Part shown: one piece after another, positions 1 through 9,839 of the stretch
How the letters are laid out: the number at the start of each line of letters is the position of its first letter
Numbering within the stretch: the stretch's first letter is position 1
Assembly (NCBI GenBank): GCA_964019335.1
Contig: OZ025704.1
Span: 372,001 to 436,000 of the forward strand
DNA length: 64,000 nucleotides
Source of the DNA: Diplonema japonicum
Taxonomy: Eukaryota > Euglenozoa > Diplonemea > Diplonemida > Diplonemidae
Reading direction: 5' to 3'
Notes under the pieces: generated by a model
Database searches by the model: none
Told to the model about the DNA's origin: nothing
What the model saw: the letters and a program-made list of their open reading frames with translations, nothing else
Program-made: the position numbers and the translations under genes

Positions 1-1
1 T

Positions 2-527
2 GAGCTGACAGGCAGGCTCACAGGGATACGAGGCGTGGCACTATCTCACAACTGCATGTCGCAGCGTACATGGGACTCACTGCAACACACGTCCAGCACC
101 ACAGCCAAGGTGACGTTCACACAAACAATAAACGAAGCGGAGTTCAAGATCTGCGCGCTGCGCAGTGACAACATAACCATTACCGTTGCCACAGCTATTT
201 CCATAGTGTGTGTCAATGGCTACCCTTCCAACGAAAGGTGCGTTTGCTACTCTGATGTAGTCCGGGGACATTGGGCAGGCTCTGCCTGCAACTACTGTAA
301 AGCAGGCTACAGAGGTATACAACAATTAAAAAGAAAAGGAAACGAAAATCACAGGAAATATGTGCCAGCAGAGATATAGCTGTGTGGAAGCACAGTACTT
401 CACACCTTACGACCTGAGATGCTGGGACTACGACGAGGTACGCGAGGCCTACAAAGGCAGCCGGTGTGTATGGTCCGGAGTGGTTGTGTCACAGCACGGC
501 CGGAAGCATCACTGTGTTCCTCCTTGA
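2..527 (+). CDS. C-terminal part of a Cys-rich, EGF-like extracellular protein (partial, two exons)
   Basis: The reading frame is open from the left edge, so the gene starts outside the window. Exon 2-314 ends in a Cys-rich stretch of EGF type (CVNG, CVC, GxWxGxxCxxC, GYRG). The candidate intron 315-354 begins GTATAC and ends ACAG, splicing in phase 1. Exon 355-527 adds three more Cys (CQQRYSC, RCVW) and ends in TGA. Without splicing the frame stops at 377-379. EGF-like modules of this kind act in secreted proteins or in the extracellular part of membrane proteins. No membrane span follows the module, so this end is probably luminal or secreted. The family cannot be named from the fragment. 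The splice is inferred from frame continuity and from its likeness to the other introns in the window. Confidence 0.55.
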
Positions 528-565
528 TCGAAAATAATTTCAGTTCATCCGGTTGCCAGTGCTTC

Positions 566-628
566 TTTTCTTATTCGTTTCTTCTTCTATATACTTTGTT
601 ACGACCTGCTTCCTACTACCCCCTGTAG
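566..628 (+). promoter_or_regulatory. Pyrimidine tract and AG acceptor just before an ATG (probable trans-splice site)
   Basis: A C/T-rich stretch ends in CCCCCTGTAG at 628, only three bases before the ATG at 632. There is no upstream coding frame to join, so it is not an ordinary intron end. This pattern recurs before several genes here (AG at 24160, 30142, 48837 and 55220) and matches spliced-leader acceptor sites of Euglenozoa. The interpretation is inference. Confidence 0.45.
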
Positions 629-631
629 ACT

Positions 632-2428
632 ATGAGTGGACTTCATGAAGAGATCGAGCGGCATGGTTATGGGTTGGTCTTGCAGGCTTTGGAAGCCATT
701 GATTTCGGTGTGAGAAGCGATGAAGATGAGATAGCGTTCGCGGCAGAGCTGGTGCAGAGTGTCGTCGGGCGGGACGATCAAGAAGTCCTGCAAAGGCTGA
801 AAGAGTTGTTGGAGAAAAGGAACGAGTGCTTCGTGGGCGGGGTGTGCCTCACAAGCGCAGATTTTGTCATGTATCACTGGCTGCGCAGCTCTTCCTTGTA
901 TCCACGGTTCCTCCCTCACGTCAGGGGGACAGAAAACCTAAGAATCAGGACGTGGCTCAAACTCCTCGGTACCACGATCCTTTCGAAGCTCCCAAGTGGA
1001 AAGTACTCCATGCACGTACAAGACGATGGTAAGGCCGAGCGATCACCACTCTCAGTTGTTGGCGTCAGTGAAACTTGCGAGCCGGAAATGCTGTTCAGAG
1101 GTGACAGAAAAAGCGACTTACGGGTGTTGTCCTTCAACATCTTATCAGAAGAGGCGCTCACAAGGTACAAGAATGAGTACGAATGGCTAGTAACCACCGA
1201 AGCTGACGAACGCCGCCGGTCGTTACAGTACATTGTAAGATCCTACAATGCAGACGTCATCTCGTTGGTGGAGGTAGACGCTGACGCTGTGGACTCCTGG
1301 AAGGCGGTGCTCAAGGGGTACCGCATGAAATTCTTCCCCCGCCCGAAACTGCACACGAAAAGGAAGGGGTCGCAAAAACCTGACGGGATCCTCGTCGCGT
1401 ACAAGATCGACACGCTGAAGCCCACCTGTGAAGAGACGAGATACCTTCTTGATGACTATCTTCCATTAGCTTCCGAATTCCGTGCTCCTTACCCCGAGCC
1501 GGGCACACGCAACATTGCAATCATCTTCACTTTTGAGCATCTGAAGACGGGGAAGGAGATTATCTTCGCAACGACTCACTTGTATTGGAACCCGAAGTAC
1601 GAGCGGTACAAACAGCTGCAGGGCTCGCTTGTGAAAGGACTCTGCAAGAAAGCCGCCGCAACACGGGACTCTCCGGTCATTGTGACGGGGGACTTCAATG
1701 CTGCAGCGGGGACGCCGAGTTATTTAAACTTTGTCAGCGATGTGGGGCTGGCATGGGAGAACATGCCCACGCACAACAAAGCGACTGTTTTACCTCAGAA
1801 GATGTCGGATGGGACGTACATGGTGGAATGTACCACATCCTTCCATGAGAAGTTCACAGCACTGCTGTGTGACATGCGGTTTGTGCTTGATGGCATCAGA
1901 GTCATGGGTGGATCAGCGTCACCGTTGGTTGTCCTGACCATCAATGATATTCCCAGAGAGTGCGAACAAGAGGCTGTTGAAAATGGTGTGAAACTGGTAC
2001 TCACTCAGCCCTTCACGCCACACACGGAACAGCTGACTGTGAAGATAGTCGGGGTCGTGACACCGCCGAGCGAGATTTTCTTTATCTACAGTTTGAAAGG
2101 AAAGAAGCTTGCTTCTGCTTTCGCTGACTACTCGAGCTACAGAATGCAGTTCGGCATCGAAGCTGAAAAGGAGCTCAAAGAGAAGGAACGCAACATTGAG
2201 ATCTGTGTGAATAGGTCCGTCTTGGAACCGCAATTCACGATCTACCAACCGAGGAAGTTCATCGGAACTCTTGACTACATCTTCTACACGCTGAACGACT
2301 TCTCTGTCTCAAACCTCTCCAGGCTGGCTACTTTCGCAGAGGTACAGCCCGGCATGCCTAATGATGTCTCCATCCACTCCGACCACCTCCCCATTTGTGC
2401 TGATTTTTGCTTCAACACCCAGGCGTAG
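632..2428 (+). CDS. Endonuclease/exonuclease/phosphatase (EEP, CCR4/Angel/nocturnin-like) protein with GST-C-like N terminus
   Basis: This 598-residue protein carries the EEP nuclease fold. Visible motifs are LSFNILSEEA (about residue 165), VISLVEVD (about 210), ATTHLYWNP, GDFNAAAGTPS (about 352), LDYIFY (about 545) and SDHLPICADF near the end. These supply the Asn, Glu, Asp-Asn, Asp and Asp-His residues used for metal-dependent phosphodiester cleavage. The closest layout is that of CCR4-type deadenylases (Angel, nocturnin, CNOT6), which remove poly(A) tails. There is no leucine-rich repeat. Residues about 40-105 resemble the helical C-terminal half of glutathione S-transferases (motif LTSADFVMYHWL), as used in translation-complex scaffolds. 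Between motifs there is an insertion of about 130 residues (about 400-530). An RNA substrate is likely but unproven. ATG 632 follows a pyrimidine-AG site by three bases. Confidence 0.8.
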   Translation: MSGLHEEIERHGYGLVLQALEAIDFGVRSDEDEIAFAAELVQSVVGRDDQEVLQRLKELLEKRNECFVGGVCLTSADFVMYHWLRSSSLYPRFLPHVRGTENLRIRTWLKLLGTTILSKLPSGKYSMHVQDDGKAERSPLSVVGVSETCEPEMLFRGDRKSDLRVLSFNILSEEALTRYKNEYEWLVTTEADERRRSLQYIVRSYNADVISLVEVDADAVDSWKAVLKGYRMKFFPRPKLHTKRKGSQKPDGILVAYKIDTLKPTCEETRYLLDDYLPLASEFRAPYPEPGTRNIAIIFTFEHLKTGKEIIFATTHLYWNPKYERYKQLQGSLVKGLCKKAAATRDSPVIVTGDFNAAAGTPSYLNFVSDVGLAWENMPTHNKATVLPQKMSDGTYMVECTTSFHEKFTALLCDMRFVLDGIRVMGGSASPLVVLTINDIPRECEQEAVENGVKLVLTQPFTPHTEQLTVKIVGVVTPPSEIFFIYSLKGKKLASAFADYSSYRMQFGIEAEKELKEKERNIEICVNRSVLEPQFTIYQPRKFIGTLDYIFYTLNDFSVSNLSRLATFAEVQPGMPNDVSIHSDHLPICADFCFNTQA

Positions 2429-2451
2429 CGTCTGACAAAGACCTGCGTTTT

Positions 2452-2511
<60 letters not shown>

Positions 2512-2736
2512 TCAGCACTTGTTTCAGGAGTGTTACATTAGACGGCGGACTCGCAAAAGGAAATCCTAAATCGTCTATGGGCCCTTGCGAGTTTTTTCCT
2601 TTTTTTTTTTCACCCCCTCAATTTTTTTTCAGGCGTCCTGCCACATACCGCAGGTACCCTTAAATGTCTCTTTTTTCCTTTTTTTTTTTTTTCTTGTTAC
2701 CCAAGAACACCACAGTTCCATTGTACACTGACACTG
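2429..2736. other. Intergenic spacer with a 55-base T run and an acceptor-like tract
   Basis: No coding frame is seen. T fills 2454-2508. A second T-rich tract (2670-2695) is followed by AG at 2704 and CACCACAG at 2714, likely acceptor sites for the next gene (ATG 2737). Confidence 0.6.
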
Positions 2737-4206
2737 ATGCCTGCTATGAATGTTGAGGTGAGTGAAGTGCCGATCAAGTTCGAGCTTGTGCGCAACGGGG
2801 AGGTGGTAGAAACACGCAGGGTGCGCCTTGTGAACCCGTCATTTTCTGCTGTGCTAGGCGCTAGCGAGAGGTGGTCGACAGGGGTGACCGTGCTGCAGTA
2901 CGCGGACGACGATGGCGACATGATAATGATGGACACTGAGGAAGAATGGGGGGAGTGCATGAGGCTGTGGAATGAGAGCGTTAACCGGTACTCGCTCCGA
3001 CTACGCCTCGTGCTACCGCATTTGGAAGATCTGGACCATGTCCCTCGCTGGTGGGCAAGAGGCAGAAGTAACAGGGACCATTCCCCCGACCACGCACGGA
3101 AGGCAGTGTGGAAGCAGAGCAGCGTCATGAAAAGAACACGTGAAGCCAAGGAGGGCGAGGTGTCAGTGCCGCAAGCTGCCGTGGTTGAGAAAGCTTTAAA
3201 GCTCCTCCATGGCGAAGATGCCATGGTTGCACTGGCCAGCGGTGAGCAGACCCCTGAATCCCTGGGATGCAATGGATGGCTCAGCGCAAAGACCACCGAC
3301 ATCGGAGAAGTGGACCTCGACGTGAAGGTCAAGAAGCTGTACAACCTGCTGTGCGAAAAGGGCAACGTGTGCCTGGCCGACGGCGACGCAGCAGGCACTG
3401 TGTGGTTCCGGCTGTGCAGGGATCTTGAACCTACCATTCCTGTTGGGTGGTACAACCTTGCATGCGCGATGCTGGCACTGGAACATCCTCAAAAAGAATC
3501 TGAAGAACAGAAAGAAGACGTGATTGAAGCAGCTCTGAACGCTCTGCAAGGCGCGGTGGGCTGCGGCCACAAGGACTGGCAGCACATGGCAACGGACACT
3601 CATCTGGAGCTTGTTCGGGATCATCCAGGCTTCCTGAGCCTGTACCCTAAGAAGCTGCGTGGGAGGTTTGGGAACGGCCAAGGTCAATCACGCTCTTACT
3701 CCCCCGTGGGCATGCTGAGGAGGCTCATCATGGGAAAGCACAGAAGAGAAACTATGACAAAGTGCAAATCGTGTGACTTCATTACAACAGGTGTTGTGCC
3801 AGAACACTGCTGCTGGGAGTGCTTGAATGGCCTAGGACACGGTCCCCTGTGCAGGGGACAGGCGTTCCAAGATTTGCAGGCAGAACCCCAAAACTGCACG
3901 GGGTGCGGCTCCCAGCTTCCACAGGGGTTGACAGGAGTGTGTTGCAAAATGTGCTCGAAGCACAACGGGGGTTGCCATGGGAAACACTGTGTGCTGTACC
4001 CGAAGGCTCGCAGGGAGAATAAAACCGCCAGAACCGTTGTACCCGCAGCCGAACCTGAACCCGAGCCCCTGTCCTTGGAGGTTGTATACGCTGACCAGAT
4101 TAAATCCCTGCAAAGCATGGGCTTTACTGTTGACACCCTCCTTCTTACGTCCCTGCAACAGCATGATGGCGATCTATTTAAGGTAGTGAACTCCGTACTG
4201 TTGTAA
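2737..4206 (+). CDS. PB1 - helical repeat - Cys-rich - UBA protein, p62/NBR1-like domain plan
   Basis: This 489-residue protein begins with a PB1-type domain (about 5-95). It contains the acidic ADDDGDMIMMDTEEEW stretch typical of the PB1 OPCA motif, as in p62/SQSTM1 and NBR1. A helical, TPR-like part follows (about 188-305, with VGWYNLACAMLALEHP). Next comes a Cys/His-rich region (about 340-418; CKSCDF, CCWEC, CTGCGS, CCKMC, CHGKHC) that probably binds several zinc ions. The last 37 residues look like a UBA domain (QIKSLQSMGF, then LLTSLQQHDGDLFKVV). PB1 plus zinc domain plus C-terminal UBA is the plan of selective-autophagy receptors, which oligomerise and bind ubiquitinated cargo. No NBR1 four-tryptophan domain is seen, and I cannot assign an Atg8-binding motif. 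A different ubiquitin adaptor remains possible. Confidence 0.6.
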   Translation: MPAMNVEVSEVPIKFELVRNGEVVETRRVRLVNPSFSAVLGASERWSTGVTVLQYADDDGDMIMMDTEEEWGECMRLWNESVNRYSLRLRLVLPHLEDLDHVPRWWARGRSNRDHSPDHARKAVWKQSSVMKRTREAKEGEVSVPQAAVVEKALKLLHGEDAMVALASGEQTPESLGCNGWLSAKTTDIGEVDLDVKVKKLYNLLCEKGNVCLADGDAAGTVWFRLCRDLEPTIPVGWYNLACAMLALEHPQKESEEQKEDVIEAALNALQGAVGCGHKDWQHMATDTHLELVRDHPGFLSLYPKKLRGRFGNGQGQSRSYSPVGMLRRLIMGKHRRETMTKCKSCDFITTGVVPEHCCWECLNGLGHGPLCRGQAFQDLQAEPQNCTGCGSQLPQGLTGVCCKMCSKHNGGCHGKHCVLYPKARRENKTARTVVPAAEPEPEPLSLEVVYADQIKSLQSMGFTVDTLLLTSLQQHDGDLFKVVNSVLL

Positions 4207-4341
4207 GTTAAGCTCTCTGTAAGCTCATCTGGAACCAGCGAAGTCTCTACTTCTTTTATGAAGTGAACACCCTCCACCCCGCCTTCACTCGAAACGTTGC
4301 ACTCGAGTTTATTGTTGTTTTCCTGCGAGAACGCCGGTAGG

Positions 4342-7215
4342 ATGTCAGGGACGATTCATCGAGTTGAGTTAAAAGTAAGGTTTTTTCTCTCCTTTTTTCT
4401 TCTTCTTTTCCTTTTCCCATCTTGTTTCATTCCTTGTTTTTCTCATATATATTCGTCTTCTGTACACAATGATTTATTTTTTCTTTCCCTTCTCCCTCCT
4501 GCATCTTTTTTCTTACCCTTTTTTCTTCCGTCCACCAGTAAGCAAGACCTTAGTACTTGCTCTCTTCCCTCTGTCTGCCTAGCCACTGTTTTTTTTTTTT
4601 TATCGCTTTTTTCCGCCACCTATAGACCACACAGGAAGGGGGAAAGCTTGTGCTTATGGAGATTGAAGCGGAGCTCAGAACCCCTAGCTTTAGTGCGAGC
4701 TTCAATGCACCATTTAGCTCCCAAGCAGCGTTGGAGGTGTCGTCGGACTTGAAGAATCTCAGTTTTGGGAGTCAGTCGAACTTGATGCTGGGAAATGAGT
4801 GGCAGTTCTGGCTGGACGAGGACGAAGGCCGCCCACTCTCGCTTGGTGTGATCAGCACCATCAAGTTGTTCCGCTGGTTTTATAACAGGCTGGCACCGGA
4901 AGGGTTGCCTTCTAAAGCCGCAGTTCTCCTTTTCAAGAACGGCATCGAGCCCACGTGGGGGCACCCGAAGAACAGACGCGGTGGGCATTTCAAAATGACA
5001 TGCAAGACAACAGGCCACCTGTTCCGCTTGTGGCACGACGTGGCAATGGTGCTCATTGGTGAGCAGTTCTCATTCGCGAAGCAAATTAGCGGTGCGGGGT
5101 GCAGCCTGAAGAAGGGAACAGTCACCTTTTGGCTCAGCGACGCTGACGACGAGGAAGCGATACAGCAAACAAGAGCGCAGCTGGTCAACCTGCTCCCTGC
5201 AGGCGCGACGATCTCTTTTCGAGACCACACGTCACTGCTGGGCAAGGAGTCCGCCATGATCGTGGGCGCAGGCATCATTGACGCTGACGTTCCCTCCCTC
5301 TCCCAAGCAACAGATGGCAGCAAGCTCGTCGGCATCGCGGCTGAGCTCGTTCCTCACACAGCACGCCATCAGAAGAGCCGGAGCTGCCCCGAAGAACTTG
5401 CCGAGTTCGACCCCGACACCGCCCTCACGCCTCCGATCAAGCGGCCCCGAGCCTTCTCCGAGGCGGCGAAAAACCACCAAACAAAACCCGACCCACCCCG
5501 CAACAGGGGCAGATCCTGCAGCAAGGTGCTCGCAAAGAAGAGAACCGAAAGCCCAGTAAATGTCGGTATGAGGAAGGTCCTCAGTGCCGATGCACTTGAC
5601 GAGTACATCCCCCATGAGCCCATCCAAAGCTCGATCCCCACCCTGAAGCATGTGCGTTCGTGGGCAGACGAATGTGACTCTCAGGTGAGCTCCAGGTGCA
5701 TCTCACCAACTGGGGGCGATCTGTCAGAGGGGGTTGAGCGCCAGCCCCTCTCCTTCATGCCTTGCAGGCAGTCGCCGCGGGCGTCCCCGCAGAGGAACGC
5801 TGCCTTCTACGACATGAACGCGCCCATGAGCGACTACATGAGCGGCAACGAGACGTGGGACCAATCAGGACCTCCCTCTTTGGCCCAGTCAGGGCCCACT
5901 AGCCCCTCGGGTCCGGCGGCGCAGTCTGGCACCGGCCTGTTCCATGGTGGCTCCCCGACGCACACTCCGTACTCCACGTCACCCTTCTCCGGTTCGCCAC
6001 CATCGGGCTCTCCTGTTCACTCACCCTATGCGTCTCCCCAGTCCGCACCGTTCTCTCTAGGAGGTTCTGTGATCCCTGCGCATGAGCCTGCCAAAGCACC
6101 AGCGCAAGTGCAGCAGGGTGTCATGACCGGGCACTCTCCCGTGATCATACAGCACAACCAAACACACACGGTCCACCCCCACCACAACACAGTAGCATCT
6201 CCCGAGCAGCTGAAGGTCCAGCTAGACCAACTCATGCAGCGGCAACTGCTGCAGCAAGTGCCTGTGCAGCAGGCTCATCCCCAGAGCGCTGTTCTGCAGC
6301 AGCAAGGCCTTCGAGGCCCAGGCATGATGCCCTGGGCAGTGCCGCTTGCTGTTCCCATGCAGCAGCAGCTCGCCGCACAGCACCTCCACCCGCAGATGCA
6401 GCTCCAGCAACAGCAGATTCAACATCAACAGCGATACGTGCAATACCAGGTCCCCCAACTGGCCCCTGCGATGAGTGGCTCGCTCCCGAACCTACACAAC
6501 GGGAACCTCAACGCGAAGGGGAGGAAGCCGGTGCAGCAGCCGCAACAACAGCAACCGCAGCAGCAGCAGCAGCAGCAGCAGCAGGTAAGTGCGTGGGACA
6601 CGAAGAAGCTGCTCGACTATCTGACGGAGGCGTCAGGGCTGGATGTGATCCAAGGTGAAGATGCAGAGGAGAAGACGATCAGCAAGTCACGCTCGCCGAG
6701 GAACAGGAGGAAGATACGAGAAAGGAAAATAAAGGAAGCAGCGGAGGCGGCAAAGCGAGAGATGATGTTGTGGGGAAGGGTATGCCACCTATAAAAAAAA
6801 AAAAAAGAATTTAAAAAAAAAAAAAAAAAAAAGGTCTTCGGCACTCCTGAAAACACATGGGTAACGCCTGAAGACAATATGTACCTCCCTATGCCACCTT
6901 CTTTTAATGAGACGGATTGGTTTAGATTCGTGCAGGCCTGCAAGAAGGAGCAGGTCGGCATGACACAGCTGAGCCAGTTGCAACAGGAGATGTTTGAAAA
7001 GCTTGGTGTTGAGGATCAGGAGCAGGTTAAAGATGTTCTCCAGGCAACGCCTATGATGGGACCGCAGCCACACCCCCTTATTGCCCTGACCGAAAAGATC
7101 CTCCTCCAAGAAAAGGTATGAGGAAATTGCTATTTTTAAGATATTCTTACAGGCTGGCCAAGTGCCTCTCTCTCAGGCTAACAACTTTTTAACGGCCCCT
7201 CAGATGCAGATGTGA
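4342..7215 (+). CDS. Long eIF4E-family protein with Q/P/S-rich extension (four exons)
   Basis: Proposed exons are 4342-4374, 4626-6779, 6834-7115 and 7153-7215, all phase 0, giving 843 residues. Residues about 65-216 match eIF4E: WQFWLDEDEG, FKNGIEP followed by TW, NRRGG, and W-HDVAMVLIGEQF. eIF4E binds the mRNA cap and recruits eIF4G. The first cap-stacking Trp of the family (human W56) has no counterpart, because RPLSLGV stands where KTWQANL is expected. The Glu after the second Trp (W102-E103) is replaced by Gly. Cap binding may therefore be altered or lost. The following 480 residues are Ser/Pro- and Gln-rich with a CAG-type Q run, ending in an unfamiliar helical tail. Exon 1 is less certain: ATG 4656 could be the start if the AG at 4625 is a trans-splice site. 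Usual eIF4E proteins have about 200 residues. Confidence 0.65.
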
Positions 7216-7363
7216 CATAGTACTGAAGAAAATGAGAAATAGTGAATGGAAAAAAAAAAAAAAAAAAAAAAAAAAAAGAATAAAGTGTGACAGCAAAAGA
7301 TGAGAAAAGAAAAGAAAGAAAAGGGGGAGAGAAAAAAAAGAATAAGAAAAAAAAGGGGGTATG

Positions 7364-7604
7364 CCCCCCCCCCCCCCCCCCCCCCCCCCCTTCTGTGTTC
7401 CCCTTCCTCCCCCCCGAGCCTATTATATATTTTTCTTTTCTCCCTCCAAAAAAAAGGGTAACAAAGAGGGAGAAAGACCTGAACAAAAAGAGAAAAAAAA
7501 AAAAGTGCGAGAAAATTTTGTTTTTCATTTTCCTTTTGGGAAGGCGTCAAAGGCTTCTCATCGGAAGGTTCCCGACGGGGGGGGGGGGGGGGGGGGGGGG
7601 GGGG
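7364..7604. repeat. 27-base C run and 28-base G run separated by 186 bases
   Basis: Pure C occupies 7364-7390 and pure G occupies 7577-7604. The two runs are complementary and could pair in a single strand. The G run could also fold as a quadruplex. Run lengths may be affected by sequencing error. Confidence 0.7.
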
Positions 7605-8353
7605 CGACCTGCTTTAAAAAGGAATGGTCGATTTGCTTCCCGTGCCTGGTGGGAAAAGATTCTGACGCCTTCCCTTTTTTTTTTTTTTTTTTTTTTCTTT
7701 TCCCCAAATCCACCTCCCATTGCTCCTTCTTGAGGGTCGGTCAGCCCACAACGCAGGTGTCGTTGGCCAGCAACGGCCAGAACGTAACACCTTTTTTACC
7801 GACTTCCTTACTTCGTGGTGGGTGGTTCTGTCGCGTCCTCCTTCTTAATCCAATGAACGAGGCGCCCCCGTACTGTCAAGTACGTTACGTTGTCAATTTT
7901 CTACTTTTTTTTTTTGGGCATGGCCTCAGGGAGGCTCTACCAGGATGAGGGCATTGGGAATTGTGAGGGCACGAAGCATGATGAAGAGCGAACACTTACT
8001 GGATGAAGTGCTGTGCGCGCAAGCTCTCCTAGAGGAGCCTGATAAGGAAGGAGGCGCGCTTTTCCGGCGCAGTCCTGCAAGAACGTGAGATCACTACGAT
8101 CCACGTTGTTGGCTTAGATAGAAGGCTCTGTTTGCATCGGGGCTGACGGCGACCAAGCTGAAAGGAGTGAGAGAAGATTACTGAAAAGAAAGGATTGGAA
8201 GGTACTACGGTGGGTAGCAGGGAACGACCCAAAAGGGGTGGTAGGCACGCCACCGCGGTGGGCCGTTGCTATCCAGTTTTTTATTGTTTAACTGTGTGGT
8301 GTGGCCTAGCACCCCCTTTCTCCCGTTTTCTCTTTTCCCCCTCTCACCCTTTT

Positions 8354-8392
<39 letters not shown>

Positions 8393-9270
8393 TGATACAT
8401 GTTCTACACAAGACAAGAGGGGGAAAAGGGGGGTGTAGGGGTGGTGACTCTTATTTTTTTTTTATTTCCTTTTTTCGCGGGGCATTTTTTTTTTCCTTTC
8501 CTTTTTTTCCCCCCCCCTCATTCTCTCTCTCTTTTTTTTTCTTCCCCCTTCAGCTTCCCACGGTCATTATGTTATTTTTGGTAGCACCACTTTTTTTTCT
8601 CTTAACATAAGTTCGATTTCATTGTGTATTTGATGCAACACGGAAGAAAGACGAGAGGGAAAAAAAAAAAGAAAAAGCAGGAGACAACAAAAAAGAAAAC
8701 GAGGAAGGTGGGTGGGGGTAAGAAAAAAAGCACTTCAAAAAAAAAAAAAAGAATATGGCATTTCTAGGAGGGTTTGTCCTTTTATGTAAACGAGGTGAAA
8801 TGTCAAAAGAGAAGGTTGACTCATTTTTCACAAGCGTCTGGCAACCAAGCGAAAGAATGACAAAATATTAAAAAGAGAGGGGGGAAAAAAAAAGAAAAAA
8901 AAGAAAGCTGAACAAAAAAGAAACAAAAAAAAAATGACAAAAAAGACCTAAGATCACTCCGGTTTTTTTTTTTTTTTTTTTTTTTTTTTTCTTTTTTTTT
9001 TTTTTTTTGAAAACAACGTACACGGTAACCAACTTTTTTCCACTCAAAGAAATGGTTTTTTTTTTTAAGGTTTTTCACCTTTTCCCTTCACAATGGAGTC
9101 TTTGTGCACTTCAAAGAAGCTATCGGTGCCAGGTGGCAAAGGCCTCGGAAAAGTCATCCAGAAGGAGTTCCCAGAGTTCCTTTCACTCTTAAGGCGACGG
9201 TGGAAAGAAAGTTATTTGGATACCGTGTACGTTGTTGTTCCCTTTTTTTTTTTCGGGGGCTGGATATTGG

Positions 9271-9370
9271 AATGCAGAAGAAGCTACAGCTCAGCCGAGG
9301 TGCGCCCTGCAATCAGGCGGACTGTGCTTGAGGGTGTCACCAACACTGGCCTCTTTTATCTCCAATATCT
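9271..9370 (+). repeat. Dispersed repeat family R1, copy 1
   Basis: The stretch starting GCAGAAGAAGCTACAGCTC and continuing CAGCCGAGGTGCGCCC, then CACCAACACTGGCCTC, recurs with changes at 51395-51440, 61640-61700, 61851-61885 and 62780-62820, always in this orientation. The copies differ mainly by block insertions and deletions. The length and nature of the full element are unknown; a short retroposon is one possibility. Confidence 0.55.
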
Positions 9371-9703
9371 TTTATTTTTATATTTTACAAAACCCCGCCT
9401 CCCCCTTTCGACACACCATATTTTTGCTCTCCCACTATATTTTTTTTTATTTTATTCCCCCCCTCCCAGCTTTTTCATCTTTGTTATATTTGTTAACGCC
9501 CCCCCCCCCCCCCCCCCATGGTTATTTTTTCTCTCTTTTTTTATTTCATTTTTTTATCTGCTCCATAATTCTCCCCTATGCAAGTCCAATCTTTTTCCGA
9601 TAAGACCATTCGTGATTCCATTTCCTGTCCATATCAGAGTTCTTGCCGACAGCCAGTTTCTCGGATACCAAGTCTTTGATCTTTTTTTTTTTTTTTTATT
9701 CTT

Positions 9704-9765
9704 TGCTGAACCAAAGTAAACAAACTTTTGAAAAGAATTGTTATCAACTGCAGGTGAAATCGGCT
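9704..9765 (+). repeat. Dispersed repeat family R2, copy 1
   Basis: A near-identical stretch of about 30 bases (AAGTAAACAAA, then TTTTGAAAAGAATTGTTAT) followed by AGGTGAAA-CGGCTT recurs at 59509-59610. In both places it follows a long T run. This copy lies directly upstream of the acceptor of the gene starting at 9840. Confidence 0.5.
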
Positions 9766-9773
9766 TTTGCAGC

Positions 9774-9804
<31 letters not shown>

Positions 9805-9839
9805 AAAAAAAAAAAAAAAAACAGGCCGAGGCTGCTAAA

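Larger units (their letters stand above)
7216..9839. other. 2.6 kb spacer of homopolymers and decayed sequence
   Basis: No convincing gene is seen. The spacer holds A, C, G and T runs, including 27 C (7364-7390), 28 G (7577-7604) and several T runs at 8355-8390 and 8960-9010. Two stretches have coding-like composition: about 7950-8088 (an open frame starting MRALGIVRARSMMK) and 9093-9240 (starting MESLCTSKKLSVPGG). Neither resembles a family I know. They may be decayed transposon or gene fragments. Repeat copies at 8255, 9271 and 9704 are listed separately. Confidence 0.5.

Noticed and set aside
6583-6600. CAGGTAAGTGCG as a splice donor in the eIF4E-like gene
   Set aside because: The frame continues with sensible protein (WDTKKLLDYLTEASG) and joins the later exons in phase; most introns here use GTATG.
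7178-7948. Open frames in the poly-A/C/G region
   Set aside because: The encoded sequence is Lys, Pro, Gly or Phe runs from homopolymers; not genes.
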